From the NCBI GenBank assembly GCA_913031125.1, contig CAJWFK010000016.1:1-63782 (forward strand): a stretch of 63,782 bases of DNA, written 5' to 3'. The position numbers and the translations under genes were made by a program. Shown here in pieces: positions 30,668 through 40,024 of this stretch. The notes beneath the pieces were generated by a model that made no database searches, was not told the origin of the DNA, and saw only the letters and a program-made list of their open reading frames with translations. Every line of letters begins with the position of its first letter. Within the stretch, counting starts at the first letter, position 1. The stretch comes from an uncultured Woeseia sp. (lineage in GTDB: Bacteria > Pseudomonadota > Gammaproteobacteria > Steroidobacterales > Woeseiaceae).

Positions 30668-33108
30668 CGCCGGATAGATTCATTTTTCGGATCATAAAGT
30701 GGCTGTATTGAGGGCTTGGCAGCAAATCGCTCACAGGCAACTTCAATCTCATATTTACCTTCAAGTGCCACTTCAGGCTTCGTGCCCTGCGGCACCTGCA
30801 CGTACCCTAAACCGATACATCCGCCAAGACTATGACCATAAGCCCCTGAAGTAATATGTCCGCATATTTTACCGTCACGCCAAATCGGTTCATTGTGATA
30901 AAGAAGTGGCTCTGGGTCATCCAGCTTAAACTGTAAAAGACGTCTTTCCACTCCTGCATTTTTTTGTACCAGTAACGATTCCCGGCCGATAAAGCCGCCC
31001 GCTTTGTCAAATTTCACAACAAAATTCAGGCCCGCCTCAAGCGGTGTATCCTCATCAGTAATGTCATGACTCCAGTGCCGGTATGCCTTTTCCATGCGGA
31101 GGGAATTCAGAGCATGGTAGCCCGCATGCACTAAATCAAAAGATTCACCCGCCGTGACAATTTCATCGTAAACAGACTGCATAAACTCTGTCGGTACATA
31201 TAACTCCCACCCGAGTTCGCCTACAAAAGTAATTCTGGACGCCCTCACTATCGCGTAACCGAGCTCGATTTTACGACTAGTCGCAAATGGAAATCCGCCG
31301 TTACTCATATCTGCAGTAGTCAATGACTGCAGCAGATCCCGGGCTTTCGGCCCCATAATGGAAATCACACCAAAACCAGAACTAACATTCGTAAGCGAAC
31401 AATGCGCATCAGCCGGTAGATGCTGCTTTAACCAATTAAAGTCCCTTATTTCCGTTTCTGCTGCTGTGACAATAAAAAATTCGTGCTCACCAACACGCGT
31501 GACAGTGAGGTCGGCCTCAATGCCACCACGGTCATTAAGCCATTGCGTATAAACGAGCCTACCCGGCGCAACGTCGATATCATTTGCACATACACGATTC
31601 AGGACTTGTACGGCATCGCGCCCATGCAGGGTAAATTTTGCAAATGAAGACTGGTCAAACAAGCCAACTTTTTCGCGGACTGCCCTGTGTTCGGCAGCTG
31701 AATATTCAAACCAGTTCTGACGACCATAACTATATTCATAACGTGGCTCCACCCCTTTCGGCGCGTACCAGTTGGGTCTTTCCCAGCCAAACGCTTCACC
31801 ATGACAAGCCCCTGCATGGACGAGCCGATCATGTATAGCTGATTTCCGCACCCCACGTGCAGTCTCATACTGCCGAAATGGAAAATGCGTTGCATAAAGA
31901 AGGCCTAAACTCTCGCTGACTCGAGCTTGCAGGTACTTACGATTCCCTTGGAAGGGCATATTCCTACGTACGTCGACCTCCCATAAATCGACTGGTGGGT
32001 AATCTTTTTCGATCCACTCGGCCATCACCTTACCTATGCCACCGGCTGACTGCAGCCCGATGGAATTGAGTCCCGCCGAAACAAAACAGTTATCAAGCTC
32101 TGGTACTTTGCCTAAGTGATACCGCACATCAGGAGTAAAGCTCTCCGGACCGCAGAAAAACTTCTGAATACCCGCGTTCTCCAATGCAGGCAATCGCTTC
32201 ATAGCGTCCTGCAAAACGGGTTCAAAATGTTCGAAATCCCCGGCTATCTCATCAAAACAAAAGTCCTCCGCAATACCCTCCATACCCCAAGGCTTTGCCG
32301 TTGGTTCGAATGCACCGACCAGTAGCTTACCCGCATCATATTTGTAATAAGTGCAGGCATCATAGTCCCTTAGTACGGGCAATTCCGGATGAAGCCCAGC
32401 TACTGATTCGAACAACACGTAATAGTGTTCACAGGCATGTAAGGGAATATTGATACCTGCATTTGCAGCCAGGTCACGCGACCACATACCCGCACAAATA
32501 ACTACAGTTTTTGCTGCGATGTCACCCGCTTCGGTCCGCACTCCTGTAACAGTAGCCCCATCATTTAGGATTGCTGTTACTTTTTGATTCTGGAAAATTC
32601 TAGCCCCACCAGCGCGCGCTCCTTTAGCTAGTGCCTGCGTAATATCCACGGCGTTGGCGTATCCGTCCGATGGGATATAGATGCCGCCATACAAATCGTC
32701 CGTACTAATCAGTTCGTAGCGTTCCTGAATCTCCTCCACCGAAATGACTTTGACGTCCAAATCAAATACTTTTGCCATCGAAGCACTTCGCTTCAGCTCA
32801 TGAAAACGCTCTTCTGTGGCAGCAACGGATATCGATCCGCATTGACGATATCCAGTCGCTTGCCCGGTTTCTTCTTCCAGGCCGCGGTAGAGATCACTCG
32901 TATATTTAGCAAGCTTGGTCATGTTAATGGAAGTCCGCAGCTGTCCGACTAATCCAGCCGCATGCCACGTCGTACCACTAGTCAACTGCTGCCTTTCCAG
33001 CAACACAACATCAGTGAATCCCGCTTTTGTAAGGTGATAAGCAATCGAACAGCCGATCACGCCCCCGCCTATAACGGCAACCTGACATTGTTTGGGTAGT
33101 TCAGTCAT
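30664..33108 (-). CDS. Dimethylglycine/sarcosine dehydrogenase-like FAD-GcvT fusion (second of a pair)
   Basis: 814 residues. Residues 1-~400 form a DAO-type flavoprotein domain: VAVIGGGVIGCSIAYHL, then SGTTWHAAG whose His49 matches the covalent FAD attachment site of dimethylglycine and sarcosine dehydrogenases. Residues ~430-800 are a GcvT-like tetrahydrofolate domain (FDQSSFAKFTLHGRDA, GGIEADLTVTR, GELGWELYVP). It oxidises an N-methyl group and passes it as formaldehyde equivalent to tetrahydrofolate. The ATG overlaps the preceding stop by one base (TAATG), so the pair is coupled. Confidence 0.87.
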   Translation of the reverse strand: MTELPKQCQVAVIGGGVIGCSIAYHLTKAGFTDVVLLERQQLTSGTTWHAAGLVGQLRTSINMTKLAKYTSDLYRGLEEETGQATGYRQCGSISVAATEERFHELKRSASMAKVFDLDVKVISVEEIQERYELISTDDLYGGIYIPSDGYANAVDITQALAKGARAGGARIFQNQKVTAILNDGATVTGVRTEAGDIAAKTVVICAGMWSRDLAANAGINIPLHACEHYYVLFESVAGLHPELPVLRDYDACTYYKYDAGKLLVGAFEPTAKPWGMEGIAEDFCFDEIAGDFEHFEPVLQDAMKRLPALENAGIQKFFCGPESFTPDVRYHLGKVPELDNCFVSAGLNSIGLQSAGGIGKVMAEWIEKDYPPVDLWEVDVRRNMPFQGNRKYLQARVSESLGLLYATHFPFRQYETARGVRKSAIHDRLVHAGACHGEAFGWERPNWYAPKGVEPRYEYSYGRQNWFEYSAAEHRAVREKVGLFDQSSFAKFTLHGRDAVQVLNRVCANDIDVAPGRLVYTQWLNDRGGIEADLTVTRVGEHEFFIVTAAETEIRDFNWLKQHLPADAHCSLTNVSSGFGVISIMGPKARDLLQSLTTADMSNGGFPFATSRKIELGYAIVRASRITFVGELGWELYVPTEFMQSVYDEIVTAGESFDLVHAGYHALNSLRMEKAYRHWSHDITDEDTPLEAGLNFVVKFDKAGGFIGRESLLVQKNAGVERRLLQFKLDDPEPLLYHNEPIWRDGKICGHITSGAYGHSLGGCIGLGYVQVPQGTKPEVALEGKYEIEVACERFAAKPSIQPLYDPKNESIRR

Positions 33109-35522
33109 TAGCTTCTCAAGCGCTCATTATTGGGATCGTAAGCCGGACCTGGTAACACAGTCGCACTGCAGCGTTCACCAAGCAAATCAACAGATAATGA
33201 TATACCTGGCTCTGCTAACTCCGGTGAGACGTATCCGAACCCCAGGCTTTTCTCCACTGCAAAACCATAACCACCCGAAGTCGTTACACCAACGCATTCC
33301 TCGCCATTAAAAATTGGCTCTCCCCCGCGAACATCAGAATCAATAGCATCGACCTCGAAGTAAACCAACTTAAAATTAGGTGATTGTTGCTGAAGCATGG
33401 ATTCCTTTCCTGTAAAGCACTCTTTATCAAATTTGACAAAGCGTTCCATATCCGCCTCAAGCATATTGACCTCATTCGTCAACTCTGCACCCCAGCCGCG
33501 ATAAGCTTTCTCGATACGTAAACTATTGACAGCGTAGAGACCAAAATCAACTATTCCGTATTGCTGCCCTGTCTCCCACATAGCGTCATAGAGCGTTTCT
33601 AAATCCTCAATGGGTGGATGTAACTCCCAACCCAACTCTCCCACATAATTGACTCGCAATGCCCGAACAGTTACTCCGGCAACCTGGATTTCCCTGCCGG
33701 TTAACCAACTGAAGTTTTTGTTATCGAGTGGCGCATCGGTCAATTTACTCAAAACATCCCGGGAATTTGGGCCTGCGAGAACCAGAACCCCGCGCGCATC
33801 AGTCACGTTTTCAACCACCACATCTTCACCTTCTATACAGCTCTGCAGCAAGTGGTCCATATCCCGAAGCTCAGCCCCAGCGGCCGACAATAAATAATAA
33901 CGATCTTCGGTCAATCGGGTTATCGACACTTCTCCCGCAATTCTGCCATTAGCGGAAAGAATATGAGCTAACACTATGCCATTGGGTTTTGGCATACGAT
34001 TTGCGCAGAGTCTGTTAAGAAAAGTTTCAGCATCACGGCCAGTAACTTCGTATTTAGCAAAGCCTGTTAAATCCAAAATACCCACCTGTCCACGCACTGC
34101 AATACATTCATCACGTACTATGTCGAAAATATTATTGCGGCGATAACTATATTGTTCATCGCAACCATCGGGGGAAAACCATTTCGGCCTCTCCCAACCA
34201 AATGTCTGTGTATATACACAGCCTTTGTTCTTTAATTTTTCATATAAAGGGCTGGTACGGCACTCCCGAGCCGCAGGCAATTCTTCTCCTGGGACTGGCG
34301 TAAAATATGTCATGCCATAATCCTGAAATCCCTTAGCTTTCATATAATCATCGTTCGCAAAATTGCCAAATCGGCGAGGATCGAACCCGGTCATGTTGAT
34401 CTCTGAGTCTCCATACACCATCCACTGGGCAAGATACTTCCCACAACCGGCGCCCTGTGCAATTCCGAATGACGAACCACAACAAAGCCAGAAATTTTTC
34501 AGGCCGGCAGCTGGCCCTAACATTGGAGGTCCATCCGCAGAATGTGGGATAGCTCCGTTAACCACTCGTTTTATACCTGCCTCCTCGACGATCGGCAGGC
34601 ATTCAATTGCTCTTCCGAGCCATGGCATGAGTCGATCCAGATTGTCTGGGAATAACTCACTATCTGATTCCCATGGCGGATACCCATTAGGTGTCCAAGC
34701 TTCTGCAAGGTTCTCGTGTTCATAGATGCCGATCAAACCAGACTTCTGTTCTTGACGAATATATGCCGATGCGTATGGATCACGCATCACAGGTATCTCT
34801 TCGTCGCGTTCAACAAACTCTTGTACCGGACCAGTCACTATGTACTGATGCTCCATATTGCATATCGGTAAGTCGCTACCAACCATCTGAGAAATCTGTC
34901 GTGCGAAACTTCCCGCCGCGTTAACTACAATTTCAGCGAGAACATCTCCTTTTTCGGTTTCGACCCGCCATTCGCCGGATGGTTGAGAGCTAATATTGGT
35001 AACGCGATTGTGGCGGACAATCTCGACCCCCATGTTAATGGCACCACGGGCCATTGCGTTCGTGAGCCCGGACGGATCAGCGTGACCATCATCAGTAGTC
35101 CAAGCACCAGCAATAACACCATCTGTGTTGTAAAACGGATTAATCTCTTTGATCTTTGCTGGATCAACAATTTCCATCCTAAAACCGACGTTGTCGGCAA
35201 TGCCCTTCATATAATGAAACCAATCTATATCCTCCTGCGTTCTGGCAATACGAATGCCGCCGGAGGCGTGCCAACTTACATATTGGCCAGTTAACTTTTC
35301 CAGGCGAGGGTAAAGATCATTGCTATAAGCATGAATCTTTGCGAGGTTGTAGTTGCCGACAAGACTTGGACACTGTCCAGCAGCGTGCCAAGTGGAACCA
35401 GAAGTCAATTCTCCTTTTTCCAGGAGCATGACATCGGTACAGCCTTCCTCAGCCAAGTGGTAAGCAAGAGCTACACCCATGATTCCACCACCAACAATAA
35501 CGACTTGTGCTTGGTTGTTTAT
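33108..35522 (-). CDS. Dimethylglycine/sarcosine dehydrogenase-like FAD-GcvT fusion with probable ATA start
   Basis: Same architecture as the following gene: FAD domain with WHAAG (His46), then a GcvT domain (LDLTGFAKYEVTGRDA, GRIAGEVSITRL, GELGWELHPP). The first ATG (35480) falls in the middle of the FAD-binding motif VVIVGGGIMG and would destroy it. The frame stays open upstream to a TAA at 35537-35535 with no ATG, GTG or TTG. GGAG at 35532-35529 is followed six bases later by ATA at 35522, exactly where the paralogue predicts the start, giving 804 residues. I therefore annotate an ATA start. It heads the pair and is divergent from the carnitine operon. Confidence 0.82.
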   Translation of the reverse strand: MNNQAQVVIVGGGIMGVALAYHLAEEGCTDVMLLEKGELTSGSTWHAAGQCPSLVGNYNLAKIHAYSNDLYPRLEKLTGQYVSWHASGGIRIARTQEDIDWFHYMKGIADNVGFRMEIVDPAKIKEINPFYNTDGVIAGAWTTDDGHADPSGLTNAMARGAINMGVEIVRHNRVTNISSQPSGEWRVETEKGDVLAEIVVNAAGSFARQISQMVGSDLPICNMEHQYIVTGPVQEFVERDEEIPVMRDPYASAYIRQEQKSGLIGIYEHENLAEAWTPNGYPPWESDSELFPDNLDRLMPWLGRAIECLPIVEEAGIKRVVNGAIPHSADGPPMLGPAAGLKNFWLCCGSSFGIAQGAGCGKYLAQWMVYGDSEINMTGFDPRRFGNFANDDYMKAKGFQDYGMTYFTPVPGEELPAARECRTSPLYEKLKNKGCVYTQTFGWERPKWFSPDGCDEQYSYRRNNIFDIVRDECIAVRGQVGILDLTGFAKYEVTGRDAETFLNRLCANRMPKPNGIVLAHILSANGRIAGEVSITRLTEDRYYLLSAAGAELRDMDHLLQSCIEGEDVVVENVTDARGVLVLAGPNSRDVLSKLTDAPLDNKNFSWLTGREIQVAGVTVRALRVNYVGELGWELHPPIEDLETLYDAMWETGQQYGIVDFGLYAVNSLRIEKAYRGWGAELTNEVNMLEADMERFVKFDKECFTGKESMLQQQSPNFKLVYFEVDAIDSDVRGGEPIFNGEECVGVTTSGGYGFAVEKSLGFGYVSPELAEPGISLSVDLLGERCSATVLPGPAYDPNNERLRS

Positions 35523-35637
35523 AGCAAACTCCGCTTAGGTTGATTAAGAAAGACGTTGGAGGCTAACTTGCAGAATGATATCGTGCAAATGATCATAACT
35601 ATTCGCGAACTCATGTCGCAATATATGGAGATTAATT

Positions 35638-36549
35638 ATGCCCCTGGAAATGAATAGAGAGGTTTTTATCACTTGCCCCGTCACCGGCTCAGGTAGTACT
35701 CAGGATCGCTCTCCACATGTGCCGCGTACACCCAAGGAAATTGCTGCAAGTGCTATAGAAGCCGCAAAAGCTGGGGCCGCGGTCGTCCATTGCCATGTGC
35801 GGGACCCCGAAACCGGTGCCGCTTCAAGAAAGGTAGAATATTACCGGGAGGTCACTGAACGTATCAGAGACTCTGAAACTGATGTAGTTATAAACCTGAC
35901 CGCTGGTATGGGCGGAGATCTTGTTACCGGACCTCCCGAAAGGCCGATGCCACTCGACGAAAAAGGTACAGACATGGCGAGTGCAGAAGAGCGCATGGAG
36001 CATGTGGCTGTATGCCTGCCAGAGATAAGTACTTTGGATTGCGGCACTATGAATTTTGCTGAAGCTGACTACGTCATGGTTAACACTCCTGGGATGTTAC
36101 GAGCGATGGCTGGCATCATTAAAGATCTTGGTGTCCGCGCTGAAATCGAAGCATTCGAGACCGGACACCTCTGGTTTGCCAAACAACTAGTCGAGGAAGG
36201 ACTAATTGAAGAGCCGGTCATGGTGCAACTTTGCATGGGAATTCCATGGGGAGCTCCGGATGACATGAATACATTCATGGCAATGGTAAATAATTTACCA
36301 CCAGAATGGATTTTCTCGGCATTTTCTCTTGGACGAAATGAAATGCCTTTTGCCGCTGCGGCGATACTTGCAGGGGGTAATGTAAGGGTTGGTCTTGAGG
36401 ATAATCTTTATCTTGAAAGAGGAGTGCTAGCAACAAATGCACAGCTGGTCGAGCGGGCAGCCAGAATTGTCAGTGATATGGGCGCCCGGGTCATCGGGCC
36501 CGAGGAAGTGCGGCAAAAATTGAAGTTGGAGAAACGCGCGCCAGCATGA
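35638..36549 (+). CDS. BKACE-family beta-keto acid cleavage enzyme, probable 3-dehydrocarnitine cleavage
   Basis: 303 residues. EVFITCPVTGSG at the N-terminus, AAVVHCHVRDPETG with zinc-binding His residues, INLTAGMGGD and DCGTMNF are BKACE (DUF849) hallmarks. These enzymes use acetyl-CoA to cleave a beta-keto acid, yielding acetoacetate and a new acyl-CoA; with 3-dehydrocarnitine the product is betainyl-CoA. The substrate assignment rests on the next gene, a carnitine dehydrogenase fused to a thioesterase, whose start overlaps this stop as ATGA. First gene of a nine-gene operon; GGAG eight to nine bases before the ATG. Confidence 0.88.
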   Translation: MPLEMNREVFITCPVTGSGSTQDRSPHVPRTPKEIAASAIEAAKAGAAVVHCHVRDPETGAASRKVEYYREVTERIRDSETDVVINLTAGMGGDLVTGPPERPMPLDEKGTDMASAEERMEHVAVCLPEISTLDCGTMNFAEADYVMVNTPGMLRAMAGIIKDLGVRAEIEAFETGHLWFAKQLVEEGLIEEPVMVQLCMGIPWGAPDDMNTFMAMVNNLPPEWIFSAFSLGRNEMPFAAAAILAGGNVRVGLEDNLYLERGVLATNAQLVERAARIVSDMGARVIGPEEVRQKLKLEKRAPA

Positions 36550-38039
36550 CGGATACTGGATTCAAAACAGGTAAGGCCGCCATTATCGGTGGAGGGGTAA
36601 TCGGTGGAGGCTGGGCCGCGCGCTTTGTGCTAAATGGTTGGCACGTAAAGATATTTGATCCACACCCCGAGGCAGAAAATCGCGCTGGCCTAGTGCTCGA
36701 AAATGCGAGGCTATCCCTGCCATCACTAACGGACTTTCCGATGCCTCCCGAAGGCAAAATAACTTTTGCTCAGTCGATCAAAGAAGCAGTCACTGATGCC
36801 GACTGGATTCAGGAAAGCGTTCCTGAGGACCTGTCACTCAAACACAAAGTTATTTCGGAAATAGAAAAAGAAACATCAGATTCAATCCTTATTGGCTCTT
36901 CCACATCTGGTTTCAAACCCAGTGAGCTACAGATTGGCGCAAAGTCCTCCAAGCGGATACTGGTTGCACATCCATTTAACCCAGTTTATTTGTTGCCACT
37001 TGTCGAAGTAGTTGGCAGCGACGGCACAGGTGCGGAGGCACTGGATTGCGCCTGCGAAATTTTGCGGTCCATTGGTATGCAACCGCTTATCGTAAGAAAA
37101 GAAATAGAGGCACATATCGCGGATCGCTTTCTGGAAGCCGTGTGGCGCGAAGCACTGTGGCTTGTGAAAGATGATATTGCGACAACAGCAGAGATTGACG
37201 ACGCAATACGCTTCGGTTTCGGTCTACGCTGGGCGCAAATGGGCCTTTTTGAAACCTATCGCCTGGCAGGTGGCGATGAAGGAATGGCGCACTTCATCGC
37301 ACAGTTCGGACCCTGTCTATCCTCACCGTGGACCAAACTAATGGATGTGCCTGACTTAACCGATGAGCTTGTAGATAAAATAGCTTCGCAATCTGACGCC
37401 CAATCCGCTAATTACACGATTCGCGAACTGGAACGTATCCGGGATCGGAATTTGGTCGGTATCCTCAGGGCACTCAAAGAGCGAAATTGGGGGGCAGGCA
37501 CCACCCTAAGAGATTTTGATAAGCGTCTAACACAGGCCGACTCTAGTGATATGTCGTCACAAATCGATTCGTCAAAGCCAATGCGCATGTTAGATCTTAC
37601 AGTACTGCCAGCTTGGATCGATTATAACGGCCATATGACCGAATTTAGATATGCACAGGTATTCAGCGACACGTGCGATAAACTTTTAATGATGATCGGA
37701 ATGGACTCTAACTACGCTGCTAACATCGGCAGTTACTACACAGCGGAAACACATGCCATGCAGATCGATGACGTTGGTGCCGATGAGCAAATATATAGCA
37801 CGATGCAGTTACTGATGGCCGACAGCAAACGATTGCATGTATTTTTTCGACTACAGGCGGCTGATGATGATCGCATACTCGCCACAACCGAAGCGATGTA
37901 CCTCCATGTGGGCAGGGAGTCGGGACGTGTATGTGATGCACAATCCAACCTAATTGAAAACGCAAAACGAATTGCGGATGCACATGCCGACCTGCCTCAG
38001 CCTAAAGCTATGGGTAGGCACGTTGGCCAGAGAAAATAG
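36546..38039 (+). CDS. lcdH: L-carnitine dehydrogenase-betainyl-CoA thioesterase fusion
   Basis: 497 residues in two parts. Residues 1-~325 are a 3-hydroxyacyl-CoA-dehydrogenase-like NAD enzyme (AAIIGGGVIGGGWAARF, IQESVPEDL, GSSTSGFKPSEL, AHPFNPVYLLPLVEVV, FGFGLRWAQMG), as in L-carnitine 3-dehydrogenase. After a short linker, residues ~343-497 form a hotdog thioesterase (PAWIDYNGHMTEFRYAQVFS). The same fusion occurs in rhizobial carnitine dehydrogenases. It oxidises carnitine to 3-dehydrocarnitine and hydrolyses betainyl-CoA to glycine betaine, flanking the BKACE step. It overlaps the BKACE gene by four bases. Confidence 0.9.
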   Translation: MTDTGFKTGKAAIIGGGVIGGGWAARFVLNGWHVKIFDPHPEAENRAGLVLENARLSLPSLTDFPMPPEGKITFAQSIKEAVTDADWIQESVPEDLSLKHKVISEIEKETSDSILIGSSTSGFKPSELQIGAKSSKRILVAHPFNPVYLLPLVEVVGSDGTGAEALDCACEILRSIGMQPLIVRKEIEAHIADRFLEAVWREALWLVKDDIATTAEIDDAIRFGFGLRWAQMGLFETYRLAGGDEGMAHFIAQFGPCLSSPWTKLMDVPDLTDELVDKIASQSDAQSANYTIRELERIRDRNLVGILRALKERNWGAGTTLRDFDKRLTQADSSDMSSQIDSSKPMRMLDLTVLPAWIDYNGHMTEFRYAQVFSDTCDKLLMMIGMDSNYAANIGSYYTAETHAMQIDDVGADEQIYSTMQLLMADSKRLHVFFRLQAADDDRILATTEAMYLHVGRESGRVCDAQSNLIENAKRIADAHADLPQPKAMGRHVGQRK

Positions 38040-38049
38040 GGATAACGAA

Positions 38050-39210
38050 ATGCACTTTGCACTCACAGAAGAACAAGAACTCATCGTCGATACGGTGAGA
38101 AACTTTGTCGAAAAAGAGATCTATCCACACGAAAACGATGTTGAGAAAACTGGGCAAGTGCCAAAGGAGCTGGGTCAGGATATTGCCCGAAAATGCAGGG
38201 AGATAGGTTTTTTTGCTTCGAATATTTCCACCGACTTCGGTGGCGGCGGACTCAACCAATTAGAATTCTCATTACTGGAACGTGAACTCGGTCGTGGTTC
38301 CATGGGGCTCACCGTATTTTTTGGTAGGCCTTCGGGCATTCTTGAGGCCTGCGAGGGTGACCAAATAGAACGCTATCTGCTGCCAGCTGTCCGCGGAGAA
38401 AAATATGATGCGCTTGCGATGACGGAACCGGCGGCCGGTTCCGATGTCCGTGGTATGCAATGCGCAGCAACGCAAGATGGTGACGATTGGGTCATTAACG
38501 GCACCAAACATTTTATCAGCCATGCGGATATCGCTGATTTCGTAATAGTCTTCGTAGCAACAGGGGAGGAAGAAACGCCCCGGGGCGTAAAGAAGAAAAT
38601 TTCCTGCTTTCTCGTGGATCGTGGCACACCAGGTTTCGAAATACTTCCTGGATATGACTCGGTATCACATCGGGGCTACCACAACTGTATTCTGCAATTT
38701 GATAACTGCCGCATATCAAAAGGTCAGATGCTTGGAGAGCCACACCGTGGATTCGATCTGGCAAACAAGTGGCTCTATGCGACCCGTTTGACCGTAGCTA
38801 CTATGGCCGTCGGCCGCGCACGTCGCACGCTTGATCTCGTGTTACCGCACGCCGTAGAAAGACGTCAGTTTGGCCAGCAAATAGGCAAATTCCAAGGTAT
38901 CTCATTTAAACTCGCGGACATGATCACGAGTATCGACGCAGCGGACCTTCTGACTCTTAATGCCTCATGGCTTTTCGACCAAGGCCTTCCATCCAACCGC
39001 CAGATTGCGAGCGCGAAGGTGTTTGCTACCGAGACCCTCGCCAGAGTAACCGACGAAGCCATTCAGGTTTTTGGTGGCATGGGCCTCATGAGTGACCTGC
39101 CAATAGAAAGATTTTGGCGCGACTCACGCGTCGAGCGTATTTGGGATGGCACATCCGAGATACAACGTCACATAATTAGCCGAGAAATGTTGCGTCCATT
39201 AGGGGGCTAA
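38050..39210 (+). CDS. Acyl-CoA dehydrogenase, probable gamma-butyrobetainyl-CoA dehydrogenase (CaiA-like)
   Basis: 386 residues from ATG 38050 (AGGGA seven bases upstream); the frame extends further up but inside the preceding gene. Family motifs: FALTEEQELIVDTVRNF, AMTEPAAGSDVRGMQ, INGTKHFISHAD, QVFGGMGLMSDLPIERFWRD, RIWDGTSEIQRHIISRE. Position next to caiD suggests oxidation of gamma-butyrobetainyl-CoA to crotonobetainyl-CoA, the reverse of E. coli CaiA. Electrons would pass to ETF, not encoded here. Confidence 0.87.
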   Translation: MHFALTEEQELIVDTVRNFVEKEIYPHENDVEKTGQVPKELGQDIARKCREIGFFASNISTDFGGGGLNQLEFSLLERELGRGSMGLTVFFGRPSGILEACEGDQIERYLLPAVRGEKYDALAMTEPAAGSDVRGMQCAATQDGDDWVINGTKHFISHADIADFVIVFVATGEEETPRGVKKKISCFLVDRGTPGFEILPGYDSVSHRGYHNCILQFDNCRISKGQMLGEPHRGFDLANKWLYATRLTVATMAVGRARRTLDLVLPHAVERRQFGQQIGKFQGISFKLADMITSIDAADLLTLNASWLFDQGLPSNRQIASAKVFATETLARVTDEAIQVFGGMGLMSDLPIERFWRDSRVERIWDGTSEIQRHIISREMLRPLGG

Positions 39211-39226
39211 AAGGATACTTATTTAT

Positions 39227-40012
39227 ATGACCAGTAAACCTATAAAAACTAAAGTGAAAGGGCATGTCCTCGAAGTAATAATCGACCGCCCAAAAGCAAA
39301 CGCTATCGATTTGGCTACCAGCCGCATCATGGGGGAAATTTTTGAGGATTTCAGGGACAACGAGAATCTTCGTGTTGCTCTGCTTACGGGCTCTGGGGAG
39401 AAATTCTTTTCTGCGGGCTGGGACCTTAAAGCGGCGGCTGATGGCGAAGCCGTTGACGGGGATTATGGTGTGGGTGGATTTGGTGGCATCCAGGAACTAG
39501 AAAACTTTAACAAACCCGTGATAGCTGCGATCAACGGTATCTGCTGCGGCGGGGGACTAGAGATTGCGTTGTGTGCTGATATCATCATTTCCGCAGATCA
39601 TTCTACTTTCGCACTGCCGGAAATTCGTTCTGGCACCGTTGCAGATGCCGCTTCGATAAAATTACCTAAACGTATTCCGTATCACATCGCTATGGAAATG
39701 CTATTGACGGGACGGTGGCTTGATGCCGAGGAAGCTAATCGTTGGGGCTTCGTTAACGAAGTCGTCAAAGCTGAGTCCCTAATGGAAAGGGCTTGGGAAA
39801 TTGCCCAGCTAATCGCTTCCGGACCACCTCTTGTTTATGCCGCAATAAAAGAAGTCGTTCGCGAAGCCGAGAACACTAAATTCCATGACTCCCTACGCCA
39901 AATTACTGGACGTAAATTCGAAACAGTGGATACCCTTTATTCGAGCGAAGACCAGCTCGAGGGCGCTCGCGCTTTTGCTGAGAAGCGAGATCCTGTTTGG
40001 AAGGGTCGATAA
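39227..40012 (+). CDS. caiD: Crotonobetainyl-CoA hydratase (carnitinyl-CoA dehydratase)
   Basis: 261 residues of the crotonase fold. IDRPKANAID, TGSGEKFFSAGWDLKAAADG (oxyanion-hole and substrate loop) and the C-terminal FAEKRDPVWKGR are nearly the same as those I recall for E. coli CaiD, more specific than generic enoyl-CoA hydratases. It hydrates crotonobetainyl-CoA to L-carnitinyl-CoA. One position to note: CCGGGLEIAL, where E. coli has FGGGFELAL. AAAGGA precedes the ATG. It connects the acyl-CoA dehydrogenase step to carnitine dehydrogenase. Confidence 0.9.
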   Translation: MTSKPIKTKVKGHVLEVIIDRPKANAIDLATSRIMGEIFEDFRDNENLRVALLTGSGEKFFSAGWDLKAAADGEAVDGDYGVGGFGGIQELENFNKPVIAAINGICCGGGLEIALCADIIISADHSTFALPEIRSGTVADAASIKLPKRIPYHIAMEMLLTGRWLDAEEANRWGFVNEVVKAESLMERAWEIAQLIASGPPLVYAAIKEVVREAENTKFHDSLRQITGRKFETVDTLYSSEDQLEGARAFAEKRDPVWKGR

Positions 40013-40024
40013 AAACTTAAAACT

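Noticed and set aside
36491..36757. Antisense open frame across the BKACE/carnitine dehydrogenase junction
   Set aside because: It is a shadow of two well-supported genes on the other strand, with no independent signal.
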